From positions 1,488,001 through 1,552,000 of the forward strand of contig OX337228.1 in the NCBI GenBank assembly GCA_946965045.2: a stretch of DNA of 64,000 bases, read 5' to 3'. The notes beneath the pieces were generated by a model. The model ran no database searches, was not told where the DNA came from, and was given only the letters and a program-made list of their open reading frames with translations. Positions 1 to 10,509 of the stretch are shown one piece after another. This DNA comes from Epithemia pelagica. Lineage: Eukaryota > Bacillariophyta > Bacillariophyceae > Surirellales > Surirellaceae. The position numbers and the translations under genes are program-made. Numbering within the stretch: position 1 is the first letter of the stretch; the number at the start of each line of letters is the position of its first letter.

Positions 1-168
1 TTGACTGATGCAGTGACAATGACACCTCTCCCCGCATCTATAGATAGGAGTAGATAGAGATTACACTCGAGTTCTTTCTTATTCACTTGCAGAATAACAA
101 CACATATGTTAAATTTAGCTCTAGCATCAACCTTTCAAGCTGCATGTATATGCATATTGTGTCTATCT
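1..168. other. No gene seen; 3' flank of the plastid four-Cys gene
   Basis: Short AT-rich stretch downstream of the minus-strand gene that ends at 169. No ORF, repeat or RNA signature was recognised. Confidence 0.5.
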
Positions 169-807
169 CTAGTCCACTGCAATCACAAGCTTTCCGTTAC
201 GTTCTCCCAGTTTGTACATTGGCAGAGATCCTCCATCCTTGGATGAAAAAATGCTTTTGACGACGCCACCGAAGAGTCCTCCCGATTCTGTGGATTTCAC
301 CTTGCTGCCGTCTTTGAGAGTATAGGTTGCCTTGCAAAAGTCACAGACAATGCGAGGGGAGGATGTATCTTCATCAGCATTCTCGTCCGACGGCGCGGGT
401 GGTTCCACCACCTTTGCCTTGGTAAGAGGAATTTTACAGGAAGGACACGATGATCCAAAGCAATAGGTCTGTCCATTGTAGGCCTTGACCACAGCCACAG
501 CACCCGTTGGGTTGGTGGCAGAATCCTTCATTGTCGGCAGCTCCGTGTCCAGCAATCCCACACGGCCTGTTTCGGATGGAAGCTTTTGGTTTGGTGGCAT
601 GGGGCACCAATTTATATCTGTTCGCAATGAGACCTCGTCACCACTTTTCTCCACTCGGCTTCTTTTTAATTTGCCTCGCCCCCTTTGCTTCGCCGAAAGC
701 TCCGAGCTGTAGCGTTGAGGTACAAACCCATTGCTTCCATGTAGAAATGCTCTTGACGGTTCCAAGAGCAGCATCAGTGCCACACAGAGAGAGGAAAGAT
801 GCTTCAT
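169..807 (-). CDS. Plastid-targeted protein with a four-cysteine (Rieske-like or zinc-ribbon) domain
   Basis: 212 aa if read from the ATG at 807; the frame is open to 912, but a start at 807 places a hydrophobic signal peptide (residues 1-20) at the N terminus, followed by S-R-A-F, the diatom plastid import motif. The mature part has C116, C121-X2-C124 and, 31 residues on, C155-X2-C158, the second pair in a C-D-F-C-K context, inside a fold whose layout resembles a small Rieske domain. A classical Rieske site uses Cys-X-His...Cys-X-X-His; here the histidines are absent, so either a Cys-only iron-sulfur site or a zinc ribbon is possible. Probable location: plastid stroma or thylakoid. The function is not known to me. 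No intron is needed. Confidence 0.7.
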   Translation of the reverse strand: MKHLSSLCVALMLLLEPSRAFLHGSNGFVPQRYSSELSAKQRGRGKLKRSRVEKSGDEVSLRTDINWCPMPPNQKLPSETGRVGLLDTELPTMKDSATNPTGAVAVVKAYNGQTYCFGSSCPSCKIPLTKAKVVEPPAPSDENADEDTSSPRIVCDFCKATYTLKDGSKVKSTESGGLFGGVVKSIFSSKDGGSLPMYKLGERNGKLVIAVD

Positions 808-2527
808 GGTCGTTGCTGGGATACAAGTTCTCGAAAGTGAGTGTTGTGTGTCAACCGTCAACTGAAGACCAACAAAAAATGAGGCCACATCACGATATGA
901 TTCAGTCTGCATCGTAACCCGAATGTTGTGCTATTTGCTGTGTCAGTTCTGGTCCAACTCCGAGTACGAAAGATGGTCGCACAAAGGGTCGCTGGTCGCT
1001 GAAAATCCGTGTCTATGACGAACGTGGCTGATTACCACGGAAGAATGTTTTTTGGCCAATCAGATGCATTCAAGTCATTTCACGCACTGTCGCGGTGCAT
1101 ACGTTGATGCGGAAGAAAAAAGACATCAAGGGGTGTTCGAGGTGTCTTCACGCCACATTTTTTGGTAAGTGCGGAGGTGCAATTGCATTTGCATACACGA
1201 GACACGATGCACGATGAAACGAGGTGTCTCCGGCGGAATCTTTGCGCCTTGGCCAATGTCTCTGAAATCTGAACAACCGGATCAAGTTTGGAAATCGAGT
1301 CTCCTCTCACATTTTTTTCAAATGTTTCTTTGTGGCTTTCATTTCCAGATTCAGTGCTGTGCCAAACACTTTGGGACTGTCACCGTTGAACACAAGAATC
1401 TTGACTGCTCCGGTCTAAACGTCGACGCCCAAGTGTCTGTCCAAGAAGAAGAGTGTACGGAGGCTCGTTCACCAAGGAAAAGTCAAGACAGTTGCCAAAT
1501 CATGAATATCATTGTTGGTCACGGCTTTAAAGGTGCTGGATCCTGCCCTTCTCGACGTGCAAAGTGCAAACATGACGTTGTTTGGGTGACTTCTCTCCAG
1601 AAACTGTCGTTTTCGAAGCGATGGATTCACAGCAGCTCCTGTACGGATGGCCCATGCTTCACATCCTACTCACTGTCGCAGCACAACAATCACGAAGGTG
1701 ATCACAGCCCGGATTTGTCACAACAGCACCACCTGAATGCATCGAGTTATGGATACCGAATTGTTCCACCGATGCAAGGCACAAGATATACGTCGACGCA
1801 ACCAATGAGAATGAGTGGCGAACAACGTCGTGGGCCAAAGATGACGTCCTCCCTGCCATGGCGGCGGACTGCACCATCTACTACTACGTGTAGACCCACG
1901 GTTAACACGCTCGGGGATATCTATGCCAAGGCAACAGGCTACAGCAACAGTCTTTACGTGCCATCTCATGACTGTTTTACAGAGTCGCCAGACTGGGATT
2001 TGATTCTTCACGAAGAAGAGCTAGTAGAAGAGCAATAGAGACATAATCTAGTAGGTAGACGCATTAGATAAGGCCATAGTTCGAACAGTGCAAATTGTCC
2101 GGCACACATGTTTGACGCAAGGAACGACCATGGCACTCTAAGATTTCCGATGATACGATCGTTAAAATGCCATGGTCTAGGAAGCCCTAGAGAGCATCAC
2201 CAAAAAGTCGTACTCGTAACTCGTACTAGCAATCATCGCAATCGCACGGAGCGACTGAGGATTCAGCGACATGACGTAGAACGTACACAATGATGCACTT
2301 ACTTGCAATATCTCTATGGTAGTCATACTCGTACATCATTGAGTACGAACTTATTAGAAGCATGCAATTATCAATTATCCATGCCTCATCTCTGTGACAT
2401 CAACACGACAATTTAGTGCGACTAAAACGGCATAGTAATTATCACACAGCTTCAATACGACACGATATCGACACGGTGGAGCATGGAGAATCTCCACTGT
2501 CTAAAAAAATTATTTACGATGAGACAA
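808..2527. other. Long stretch without a convincing gene
   Basis: The only long frame is 1169..2038 on the + strand (289 aa). It is Cys/His/Ser-rich, shows no family motif, and opposing frames of similar quality exist over 1659..2011. Its acidic end (about 35 residues before 2038) is the most protein-like part and could be the last exon of an unrecognised gene. A hairpin (GTGGAG...CTCCAC) lies near 2475-2497. Otherwise nothing was seen. Confidence 0.35.
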
Positions 2528-2690
2528 CCGTAAATTGCGGAACTTAAGAACCGCCGCTTATAAGCACCATTTGGGCCATTTCGTAGGACATCGTACTTGG
2601 CCCACCCTAATGTTAAGGTGCGGAGGATAAGCACCATTTTGTCTAAAAGGAGGACATTATTTGGTGGTTCTTAAGTTCCGCAATTTACGG
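2528..2690. mobile_element. Small inverted-repeat element (MITE-like), 163 bp
   Basis: A perfect 25-bp inverted repeat occupies 2528-2552 and 2666-2690 and encloses 113 bp. Inside, the string ATAAGCACCATTT occurs twice in direct orientation (near 2560 and 2628). No coding sequence is present. I do not see a clear target-site duplication, so calling it a non-autonomous DNA transposon is an inference; it could also be a structured transcript or a terminator of a neighbouring gene. Confidence 0.5.
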
Positions 2691-2849
2691 AAGATTGACA
2701 ACGTCTAACGTCTTGTTCCGCCATCGCCATTCGCCATATTGACCATGTCTATTGCAATATAGTTGCAACGAGCAACCCCGTTTGCTGGTTGACACCACCA
2801 CCAACTTGGAGCTTGGAGCATCACACATGATCGGGTTTGCGTTCTCCTC

Positions 2850-3488
2850 ATGCACTATTTTTCCAAGTCTCTTTCTTTCTCTATTCCGTGGAACGAACAA
2901 GAACTGCAAACATTGAGTATCATGGTGATGGGTCGAATCTGGAACAACCTTTCGCTCCGGAGCAAGTGCTCCATTCTTGGAGCAACGGAATGGACGGGTC
3001 CCGTCGTTCGGCAACAGGCCTGTGGCATCCTTCCCGTTATTTGTACGAGTTCCAGTTTCGCGGAACCCACCACCACCACCACAAGTCCCTGGTCCCCTTG
3101 CGATTCGGATTACAGGATTGGAGGAGGGTCCGAATCGGCCACTCATTCCATCGCCGCCCATGGGTATCCTTGCTGCAGCAGCAGCAGCATGGAGGAGGGA
3201 CCTCCCATCCTGTTGTTCCCTTCGTACTGTGGCAGTACCGTGTGGGAATCGTCGGTCGTGACGCGCCGTACGGTGAGCACACTGGGTGCCATCTTGTCCC
3301 CTGCGGCGGCAACCAGCAAGACCAAGTTTTGGGTGGACGACGACGCATGGATGGAACCCAACGATTCCTACGACACCCTGGTGAAGGAACGCGTTTCGTG
3401 GAGTTGGAACGAACACTCAGAGTACCCGAGCCGGGGAGGAGACGACGATGTGGATGATGTCCATGAGGGTCATGAGGTTGACTTTTGA
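2850..3488 (+). CDS. Hypothetical protein
   Basis: 212-aa open frame ending in a strongly acidic tail (D/E-rich, last 15 residues) after a W/D/E-rich segment. This composition is more protein-like than that of the competing frames on both strands (for example 2837..3457 + and 2685..3416 -). It has a Ser/Thr/Cys-rich middle and no recognisable domain. The start is uncertain; upstream exons are possible. I do not recognise the family. Confidence 0.4.
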   Translation: MHYFSKSLSFSIPWNEQELQTLSIMVMGRIWNNLSLRSKCSILGATEWTGPVVRQQACGILPVICTSSSFAEPTTTTTSPWSPCDSDYRIGGGSESATHSIAAHGYPCCSSSSMEEGPPILLFPSYCGSTVWESSVVTRRTVSTLGAILSPAAATSKTKFWVDDDAWMEPNDSYDTLVKERVSWSWNEHSEYPSRGGDDDVDDVHEGHEVDF

Positions 3489-3739
3489 GGAGGAGGAAAC
3501 AAAGAGACACGATTCCATCATACTACTCCAGACACTGGACGCGACACCCAACAAAACGACATGATAGACACCTTAGAGACACACGCTGATAGAGAGAGAT
3601 GGGAACAGGAGCGCCGATAGATAGAAGATTTACAAAGGCAAGACCCGAATACAATGAAATGATAAACTAATAAGCTACAACCAGAATCCATCCAATGGTC
3701 TAACCTTGGAATGATTGCGAGCCCAGGAATCCGTAGCTT

Positions 3740-4429
3740 TTAGGAATCGTACACGCTCTTGTATTCCGAAATCTGGTAGTCTTGCGTGTCATAGTCACCC
3801 ACGGCGTATTCGGAAACCTCGTACTCGTGACCAAAGGTGCCAGTGTTGTTGTTGTTGTTGGTCTCAGTCATGGTGCGGGGAGGCACGGCAATGGTGGCAT
3901 CCCGTGTTCCACCCGCGTTGTCGTTGTTGTATTCCATGTCCATGGTCGTTTGGACAAAGCCCGCGTCTTCCTGGCCTTGTCGTTGTCGGGCCCGTTGATT
4001 CGCCTCGTTCAATGCTTGTTCTTCCTGATTATTTTTGGCCCGAATGTCACGCGCATTGCGACGCACATCCTCTCGTTCTTGTTCATTCAGGAGACGGCCC
4101 CGATGTTCCCCCGTCTGCAACAAGTGCGCATGCCGGGCACTATTGTGCAAAGTGGTGGTCGTCTCGTAATAGCAATGGTGGTTGTTGTTGTACTGATGAT
4201 CGGAAGGAATGACTGGGGCATACCGAATTTCTTCTTCTTGTTGTGGCACATGAGAGGATCGTCCGGCCGGTGCTGGACCATTGATTGGAACGGCCGACAG
4301 TACGGTGGCGACTTGAGTCGTATCATTTGGTTGTCCGGATGGTTCCACCAACTCGGCCGTGGGAAGGAGCGTTCCTTCCAATTCATCATATTCTCGCACA
4401 GTGGGGGCTTGAGTGTCGCTGCTTTGCAT
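3740..4429 (-). CDS. Hypothetical low-complexity protein with Tyr-rich C terminus
   Basis: 229 aa. The first 110 residues are Thr/Pro/Asn-rich, followed by a charged helix-like segment (about residues 108-150, rich in E, R, Q and N) and a C terminus with repeated E-Y / D-Y spacing (SEY, GDY, QDY, SEY over the last 30 residues). No domain is recognised. It is divergent from the gene starting at 4735, with a 305-bp shared upstream region containing a TATA-like tract near 4452-4458. The Tyr-rich end could be a phosphorylation or sorting tail; that is speculation. Confidence 0.65.
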   Translation of the reverse strand: MQSSDTQAPTVREYDELEGTLLPTAELVEPSGQPNDTTQVATVLSAVPINGPAPAGRSSHVPQQEEEIRYAPVIPSDHQYNNNHHCYYETTTTLHNSARHAHLLQTGEHRGRLLNEQEREDVRRNARDIRAKNNQEEQALNEANQRARQRQGQEDAGFVQTTMDMEYNNDNAGGTRDATIAVPPRTMTETNNNNNTGTFGHEYEVSEYAVGDYDTQDYQISEYKSVYDS

Positions 4430-4734
4430 GGTGGTCCGTGTGGTGGTTGTCTATATATTGATTGTGAGAGGATAGGAAGAGTGTGTTTGCTGGTGCCTTC
4501 TTGTTGACACTCACGAAACAAACAGAGAGAAAAAAAACACGACAGCGCGGGGAGCGTCGCATTCGGAACAAACGAAGGGGCTCTTAACCGCTCTTTGGTC
4601 GCTGTAAGAGAGAATTCGTTTTCTCGGTTCATTCTCGTCGTCGCACGTTTCATGTCTGTTGCTTCAAAACCTGTGTTACCCTGTCTCCCTGAGGGTGTTG
4701 TTGTTCGTATTGTCTCTGCTATAGTATTCCATTC

Positions 4735-7164
4735 ATGTTTTCCTCGTTTGGCTTTTCCTCCGCTGCGTCGGCGGCATCATCGCCACCACAGCCAGCACTG
4801 GCAGCATCGAATCGTGCCGGCCACAACAACCACAACCACAGAGTGAGGAGTTCCAGGATGCAGCCGCGTCCTCCGGCACAAGTCCTACGAGCGGAAGAAG
4901 AGGTCCTGGACTTTTTCACCGATACATCCTATGTCAATGTTCATGAAACCGATGCGGACGAAGTGGATATATTATTGGCAGGAGGAGATCCCGGAACATC
5001 GTCGTCGTCGCCATGGCACAATCATCCTTATCAGGGTCCTCAACACCACCACCAATGGCTGTACGAACCGAACGAAACTCACCACCACCACGACAAGGTG
5101 AGCCACCGGACGGCTCGATTGGATGCCTTGGCCGTGCTACTGAGTAGTCCTTCGCCGTCCGCCACCTCGTCGTCGTCGACCAAGGTGGAACAGTTGGTTT
5201 CCTTGTTGGAACAGGCGACACGGCAAATGAATCGAGCGGCTCACTGTCAACAACAACAACAGCAAGCGACGACGACAAGTTCCGATCCGCAGGTTCTCTT
5301 GACGGAAGCAGTGCAGGCTCATGAGGCTTCGGCACAACTGTTTTATCAGGCGGCTTGTTTGCTGGAGGAAACCCGATCGTCACCACAACCTCCACACGAC
5401 GGACCGTCATGCCATTCCGTGTCGTCCTCTTCTTCATCATCATCATTGGCAAGATCCTTTTTGCTCCTGAGTCAATTCCAAGCCAGATCCGCCTTGGGAT
5501 TGGCCAAAGTATTGCAACCACCAGGAGGAGGACCACCCTCGATTACGAGACCACGGTCCACTCCACCAACGACGACCGCATCCACAGCGACGGTCGGATC
5601 CACGCCCTTGTCGTCGTCCACCCGTCCCTCGTCGTCGTCGTCGTCTCACGCCTCACCTTCGGCCGCACAAGATCGAATTCGAGAAACGGTGCGGGGGGTG
5701 TGGAATTCGGCACCACCCGAAGCGGACTTGTCCGAATCTGTCTTTTTGGGCAAACCCAAACAAGCACCACCAACAACAACAACAGCAGCGACAGAGCATC
5801 CAACAGCAGCAACAACAACCACCACTGCCGCCCCCAATCCGATTGACGAAATGATGAATTTAGAACGAGAATTGCGTGATATGGACATGGCCTTGGAATT
5901 GGGCAACTCCTTGGCTTCCTTGGATACTACTACTACTACGACTTTCGGTAAACACCCTGCGGGACGACACCCCAAAACGTTGGATGGAAGTTTCATGGTG
6001 GTTCCACCGGCATCTTCCTCTTCCGCCAACTTGTCCAATTCCTTGTCGGCATCCTTCTTGTCCACTTCCATGATGATGAATAATCCAGGCGCCACCACTA
6101 CCACCAACACGTCACCTCCGGGCAACAACCCGAGGACTCTGCAACCCACGACATGTGGGACGGCCAGTGTCCGTGCTCGAGCCAATCGTGTCCAAACCCT
6201 GTCTTCCAAGGCTCCAACACCGGCAACGACGACGACTACTACTACGACACCCGCTTCGGTGCCGGTCCAATCCACGGCACGATCCACATCGACTGGATTG
6301 GAATCGAGCTGGTGGGGCAATTCGTCCACCATGTCCATTTTGTCGACGCCAACGACCAGTCCTCCAACGGCTTCGTCGCGAACAACCACAACCACATCAG
6401 CGAGTGTGAATGGTCATTCCGTGGCGAGCGAGAAAGCTTCTCATTCAAACAAGCAATTGTTACGGTTGATGGACTCGTTGAAACGGTTGGGCGATGAAAA
6501 TGCGGCCTTGTTGCGGGAAGTGGAGGATGCCGAAGCGGCTCGAGCCGAGGCCAAGGCCGCCAAGGTGGAAATGCAACGATTCAAACAAGAATATCAAAAA
6601 CGATTTGAAACTCTCAAAGACATGCTCCAACGATTCCGCAAAGGGTTTGGCGGCATGTCTCGGACTGCCGAACCGCCCGGATCGTCCAATCCTCCGACGA
6701 CTCCCAATACCAATGCTGCTCCTACTACTCCTACTACAGGCTCCAGCCTGTTGCCCAATTGGGTGGCCAATAGTCAATACTTGTTGGCCGCCTCGACTTC
6801 GGAGCAATTGCAACGACAGGAACATTTGATTCGCAAATTAACCATGGATTTGAAAAAAGAAAAGGACGAGGCCAAGAAAAAGGATGTCATTTTTCGTCGT
6901 TACGAGAGTTTTTATCGCGATGTCAAGGCCATGAGTGCTCAAAAGGCGGCACAGCGGAAACAGCAGCAACAACAACAGCAACAAAAAGGTTCGGCGTCAC
7001 CCCCCACCAAGGGAGTCTCACCAACAGGCACTCCCCGACGAGCTCCGCCGACTCCGCCATCCCAATCCATGCAGCGACCATTGCAATCCTCGAGTGGCAG
7101 TAGCCGGCGATCCGACCCATCCACCACCACGGTACATCGTGTGACGAGCAAGTCCACCAAGTGA
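4735..7164 (+). CDS. Ser/Thr-rich coiled-coil protein with MIT/NRBF2-like features
   Basis: 809 aa, single exon. Order of parts: low-complexity N terminus; two helical segments around residues 120-160 and 180-260 that resemble a MIT-type helical bundle interrupted by Gln and Ser runs; a long Thr/Ser/Pro-rich linker; a charged coiled coil at roughly 570-640 (begins K-Q-L-L-R-L-M-D-S-L); a second lysine-rich helix at about 680-745; and a basic Ser/Pro tail. MIT plus coiled coil is the layout of NRBF2/Atg38, a subunit of the autophagy PI3-kinase complex, so that role is a possible but unproven reading. The last 22 codons are repeated in inverted orientation at 16860-16925. Confidence 0.75.
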   Translation: MFSSFGFSSAASAASSPPQPALAASNRAGHNNHNHRVRSSRMQPRPPAQVLRAEEEVLDFFTDTSYVNVHETDADEVDILLAGGDPGTSSSSPWHNHPYQGPQHHHQWLYEPNETHHHHDKVSHRTARLDALAVLLSSPSPSATSSSSTKVEQLVSLLEQATRQMNRAAHCQQQQQQATTTSSDPQVLLTEAVQAHEASAQLFYQAACLLEETRSSPQPPHDGPSCHSVSSSSSSSSLARSFLLLSQFQARSALGLAKVLQPPGGGPPSITRPRSTPPTTTASTATVGSTPLSSSTRPSSSSSSHASPSAAQDRIRETVRGVWNSAPPEADLSESVFLGKPKQAPPTTTTAATEHPTAATTTTTAAPNPIDEMMNLERELRDMDMALELGNSLASLDTTTTTTFGKHPAGRHPKTLDGSFMVVPPASSSSANLSNSLSASFLSTSMMMNNPGATTTTNTSPPGNNPRTLQPTTCGTASVRARANRVQTLSSKAPTPATTTTTTTTPASVPVQSTARSTSTGLESSWWGNSSTMSILSTPTTSPPTASSRTTTTTSASVNGHSVASEKASHSNKQLLRLMDSLKRLGDENAALLREVEDAEAARAEAKAAKVEMQRFKQEYQKRFETLKDMLQRFRKGFGGMSRTAEPPGSSNPPTTPNTNAAPTTPTTGSSLLPNWVANSQYLLAASTSEQLQRQEHLIRKLTMDLKKEKDEAKKKDVIFRRYESFYRDVKAMSAQKAAQRKQQQQQQQQKGSASPPTKGVSPTGTPRRAPPTPPSQSMQRPLQSSSGSSRRSDPSTTTVHRVTSKSTK

Positions 7165-7828
7165 AACGCACCGTCGACGAAGTTGGTGGACGATTGTCGA
7201 CACGAAATGATTTGTACTGCTGGACGATTGTGCACCGCGACATCGGAGTTTATTCGTTGGGTCGAATCATGCTTCAGTGATGAGGGATAATAACTTTTAA
7301 CGGTTTATCCTTTCCCTTGGAAGTTCGTTCCCATTAGTCCGAGACTGTTTCGCTCGTCTTTCTTAGGGTATCGTCTCGCTTTTTCACACATTTCTTGCTT
7401 GCCGAGGTATCGACACTCCCATGGTGCTGGTGTGTTACGATGGTGCACTTTGACCCTGGTTCTTTGTCGCCTCTAGAGACTCGTATTCTTCTCTTTACCC
7501 GATTCATCTACCGATATCGGTTTACCAGATTCTTGTGGACTTGGGGCGCTCGAGCCGACAAGAACTGGGCCCATCCATTTTCTTGGTAAGGAAGAACTAG
7601 GTATGTGACCACACTGACAACACATTGCCCGACTAGCATGATCCGCGCAAATCATTCTTCACCCCTAAGGTCGTCAACCAAACTCTGCGTTCCTGGCTTC
7701 CGTGTTGCATCCACCCGGGAACTCAACCGTTCCCGTCCTCGAAGTGTAGAAGCTATCTTCGTTGCTGTCGTATTATCATCCCGAGACAGATGCTGCAACT
7801 TTTCAAGAGCTTCCACCTTGACAATCGC
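7096..7828 (+). repeat. Inversion-breakpoint duplication L, copy 1 (partner 16162-16925, inverted)
   Basis: Runs from the last codons of the 4735-7164 gene, through its 3' intergenic region, to a minus-strand copy of the 3' end of the ATPase gene. The same content, reverse-complemented and diverged by scattered substitutions and small indels, lies at 16162-16925. The junction with the next block is at 7828/7829, with about 2 bp (CT) shared by both sources. Confidence 0.85.
7652..7828 (-). pseudogene. 3' fragment of the COG3899-type ATPase gene
   Basis: The minus strand encodes about 58 residues that match the C terminus of the ATPase at 16162-16339 (shared I-V-K-V-E-A-L-E, S-R-D-D-N-T-T and the final L-R-G-E-E-stop). 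It begins abruptly at the junction at 7828 and has no promoter or start of its own. It is a breakpoint remnant, not a gene. Confidence 0.85.
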
Positions 7829-7944
7829 TGGCCGCCTCCAGTTCTTCTCCTCTTTTGGAATGGCACGAGTGGGCTTGGGCCGCACGAGATGGATACTTGG
7901 GCATCATGGTACATCACGCTCTTCGCAACGGTGGACACTTGTAG
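7829..7944 (+). pseudogene. 3' fragment of the small plastid membrane-protein gene
   Basis: In frame this reads to E-W-H-E-W-A-W-A-A-R and ends N-G-G-H-L-stop at 7942-7944, the same C terminus as the gene at 17381-17959 with one visible substitution (I for T). It starts at the 7828/7829 junction without an ATG. Confidence 0.85.
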
Positions 7945-8729
7945 ACCATGTACGTCCCAATCCCTACAACACCGCCGGTATGTTTGATGCCGCTGTCCAA
8001 GGTCCAATCCTGTACAAGCATACACACACATTGTATACGCTTAGAATCCATCCATTCATCCATCCAAATTCTCCGACTTTCAACTAAATCTACATTGTGC
8101 CATCCGCTACCAGTGTATCTACCTGCTCCACGATGCTATGGGGGTAGTATATTCTCATTCATCTAGATACTCCTATTTGTGAATGCATCCGTGACCTTGT
8201 CCTCGGGTGCATGATTGTGGCTTGTATCTTTGGCCAACTCCTCTTAATCATATAGTCGTCGGTTCCGAGATTTGTATAACTTTTCTCGTCCACAGTTGAT
8301 AACACTCATCGTAGTATAAGCAGTGCCGTTGGAGAGAAAACAAAGGACTGATATCTGATTTGTTTACACGGATAATGCCTCTTAATATGGCTCTGGTGGT
8401 TATGGGGTACCCTCTGGCACACTACCGATCGTTTGAAGTTCTAGCTGATGAATCTTTATGAGGATATTGTTATTGATAAAAACCGCTGAGGCTCTAAAAT
8501 ATGCATGGCAATGAGTTTGTCCTTGAATTTCCAGCAGTTCTATATATAGTCAGTACAACTCTATGATCCCTTGTTCAAAACCGACGCCGCGTTGGCGAGA
8601 GAACACAAGCGTGCGATGAGTCCATAGAGTTGCAGGGAGCTCGTGACACCATCGGCAATCCTTAAGTGGGTAAAGCCAATCTCTCGCAAATACTCCAATT
8701 TGAGTGCTTCCGTCAAGTGGACACTGGCC
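7829..8729 (+). repeat. Inversion-breakpoint duplication R, copy 1 (partner 16926-17497, inverted)
   Basis: Starts with the 3' end of the 17381-17959 gene (here on the + strand), continues through intergenic DNA and ends inside the last exon of RFC2. The inverted partner at 16926-17497 lacks about 370 bp that correspond to roughly 8120-8510 here. 7945-8560 holds no gene. Confidence 0.8.
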
Positions 8730-10075
8730 TTGACCACCTTGAACAAGGTACCAATAATATCCGATGTGGCGTAGCCCGACTGACAGAGGGATTGCATGGT
8801 CTTCACGGCGGCCCGCGTATCGGCTTGGTTCGAACACAAGTCAATGATCTGCGCCACAATGTGTGGATGTGGTTGATCGCACACGGTAAAGACAGCGGCT
8901 TGGGTCAACATTTGTGAGGATGATGCGGGTTGTTTCTGGTCCGGATCGTCGTCATCGTCATTGGTGGCAATCAAATTGACGGAAGCTTGTAAATTGTTGA
9001 GCGCATGCCGCATATCACCCTCGGCCGTAAACAAGAGCGCCTCCAAGGCCTCGTCCGTGTAGGTGACGCCTTCGGCTTGGCAGACCCGGAGCAAACACTC
9101 GAGGACTTGTTCATTGCTCAGTTTGGAATATCGCAAAATAGCGGCCCGACTTTGAATGGCCTCAATAATTTTGGTCGAGACGTTGCAGGCCAAGCAAAAT
9201 CGAGTCGTATTGGAAAACAATTCCATGGTCCGTCGCAGGGCTTGTTGTGCCGACGATGTCATGCTGTCGGCTTCGTCCAAAATAATAATCTTGTGTCTAG
9301 AGGTAGTAGAGAGAGATTGAGAGAATGAGGTGTCAGAAGGCATGTCTCTCGTGTTGGGTCCCACACGACACACCACAGGAAAGTGGCGGTCGAGGACGGC
9401 CATCCTCCACAAGGAGATATAAAGATGCATTTATGCTTGCTTACCTGCCAGGCGGAAGCAAGACTTTGTTCATGGCAAAACTTTTGATGCGACTCCGCAC
9501 CACATCAATCCCTCTGGCATCGGAAGCATTCAATTCCAAGACGGCATTTTTGTAATGTTTCCCCAACAATTCGCGTGCCAAGGCATGAACCGATGTGGTC
9601 TTGCCCGTTCCTGTTGTTTCACCATAGAAAAATTTGGATCAGGAATCCAAGCGACCAAAAAAAGAAGGTATCACCAGTTGCTGAAGTCACGTACCGGGTG
9701 GTCCTATCAATAGAGCATCGTGTGGAAGAGAAGATGGAACAATAGAAACGCATGAGACGACAAGTACTGCTAATACTGAATACTGGATCCGTTTGCAAAT
9801 CACATACCGGACAAGATGAGATTGGGCAAGTTTCCAGTCTTGGCAATGGCACGCAATCGACTGACAGTTTCTTCATTGCCCACAACATCGTCCAACGATT
9901 TGGGACGGTATTTTTCCACAAAGGGCAATTGATAGGAACTGCTGCTGGTCGTCATTGCGGGCTTGGTTCGGGAGGAGGATGAGGAGGATGGTGGTGGAAT
10001 GGTAGAGTTGCTGCTCGGTTTGGAATCAATCTCCATGGTTTCCGCCATTGCGTCATTGTTCAATGCGTCCGCCAT
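8561..10075 (-). CDS. RFC2: Replication factor C subunit 2 (clamp loader small subunit)
   Basis: Four exons on the minus strand: 9808-10075, 9695-9703 (9 nt), 9445-9610 and 8561-9296; introns 104, 84 and 148 nt, all GT-AG; 392 aa. RFC2 (yeast Rfc4) is an AAA+ subunit of the pentamer that loads PCNA at primer ends in the nucleus. Seen: F-V-E-K-Y-R-P near residue 52, Walker A P-P-G-T-G-K-T-T at 91-98, Walker B L-D-E-A-D at 154-158, then the arginine finger in an S-R-A context where most orthologues have S-R-C. The 9-nt second exon encodes part of Walker A and is required for the frame. N terminus (about 45 residues) is Ser-rich. The last 56 codons are duplicated at 16926-17094. Confidence 0.93.
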
Positions 10076-10509
10076 GCTAGAGGTTTTGCGAAGCGCGACC
10101 CAAAGGATGGAGGGAAAAGATGAGGCCACGGGGCGCGCCTGCACACGAGCGTGCACCGCTTCAGTGGCACGGCATGCTTGATCGTGATCCCTTTGTCACG
10201 ATGCGAACCGTTGGAGTGTGTTCGGATTTCGAACGGTCGCCCGCTCGTGCCGACACGACCACGTCGTCCCCGAACCCCGAACATGGTTTGAATGATGTAG
10301 AAGCGACCGGGCATATCTTGGATCATCTGGTTGTGTGGTTCTCTGCGCCGTCGTTCGATCCATCATCGACACACCAATCGAATAACACGTCTTTGATAGA
10401 CGAGGTTGCCCTCCATTTCCCATCACCAAATATCTCAAACCAAAACCGATATTGACAAGGAATAACAGCGCGTGAGCTCAAAAAAAAACAGACTCGAGAG
10501 TTCAAGAAG
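10076..10509. other. Divergent intergenic region, no gene seen
   Basis: 434 bp between the starts of RFC2 (minus) and the membrane-protein gene at 10510 (plus). Presumably holds both promoters; I do not see a clear TATA box or other named site. Confidence 0.5.

Noticed and set aside
1169-2038. 289-aa plus frame as a gene
   Set aside because: No motif, odd composition and equally long opposing frames; kept only as a note on the intergenic region.
2685-3510. Minus-strand frames of 243 and 157 aa over the hypothetical gene at 2850-3488
   Set aside because: Composition is Arg/His/Trp-rich and shifts with the codon bias of the opposite strand; the plus frame looks more like a protein.
5646-6395. 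249-aa minus frame with long Val runs
   Set aside because: It is the antisense of Thr/Asn repeats in the 809-aa coiled-coil gene.
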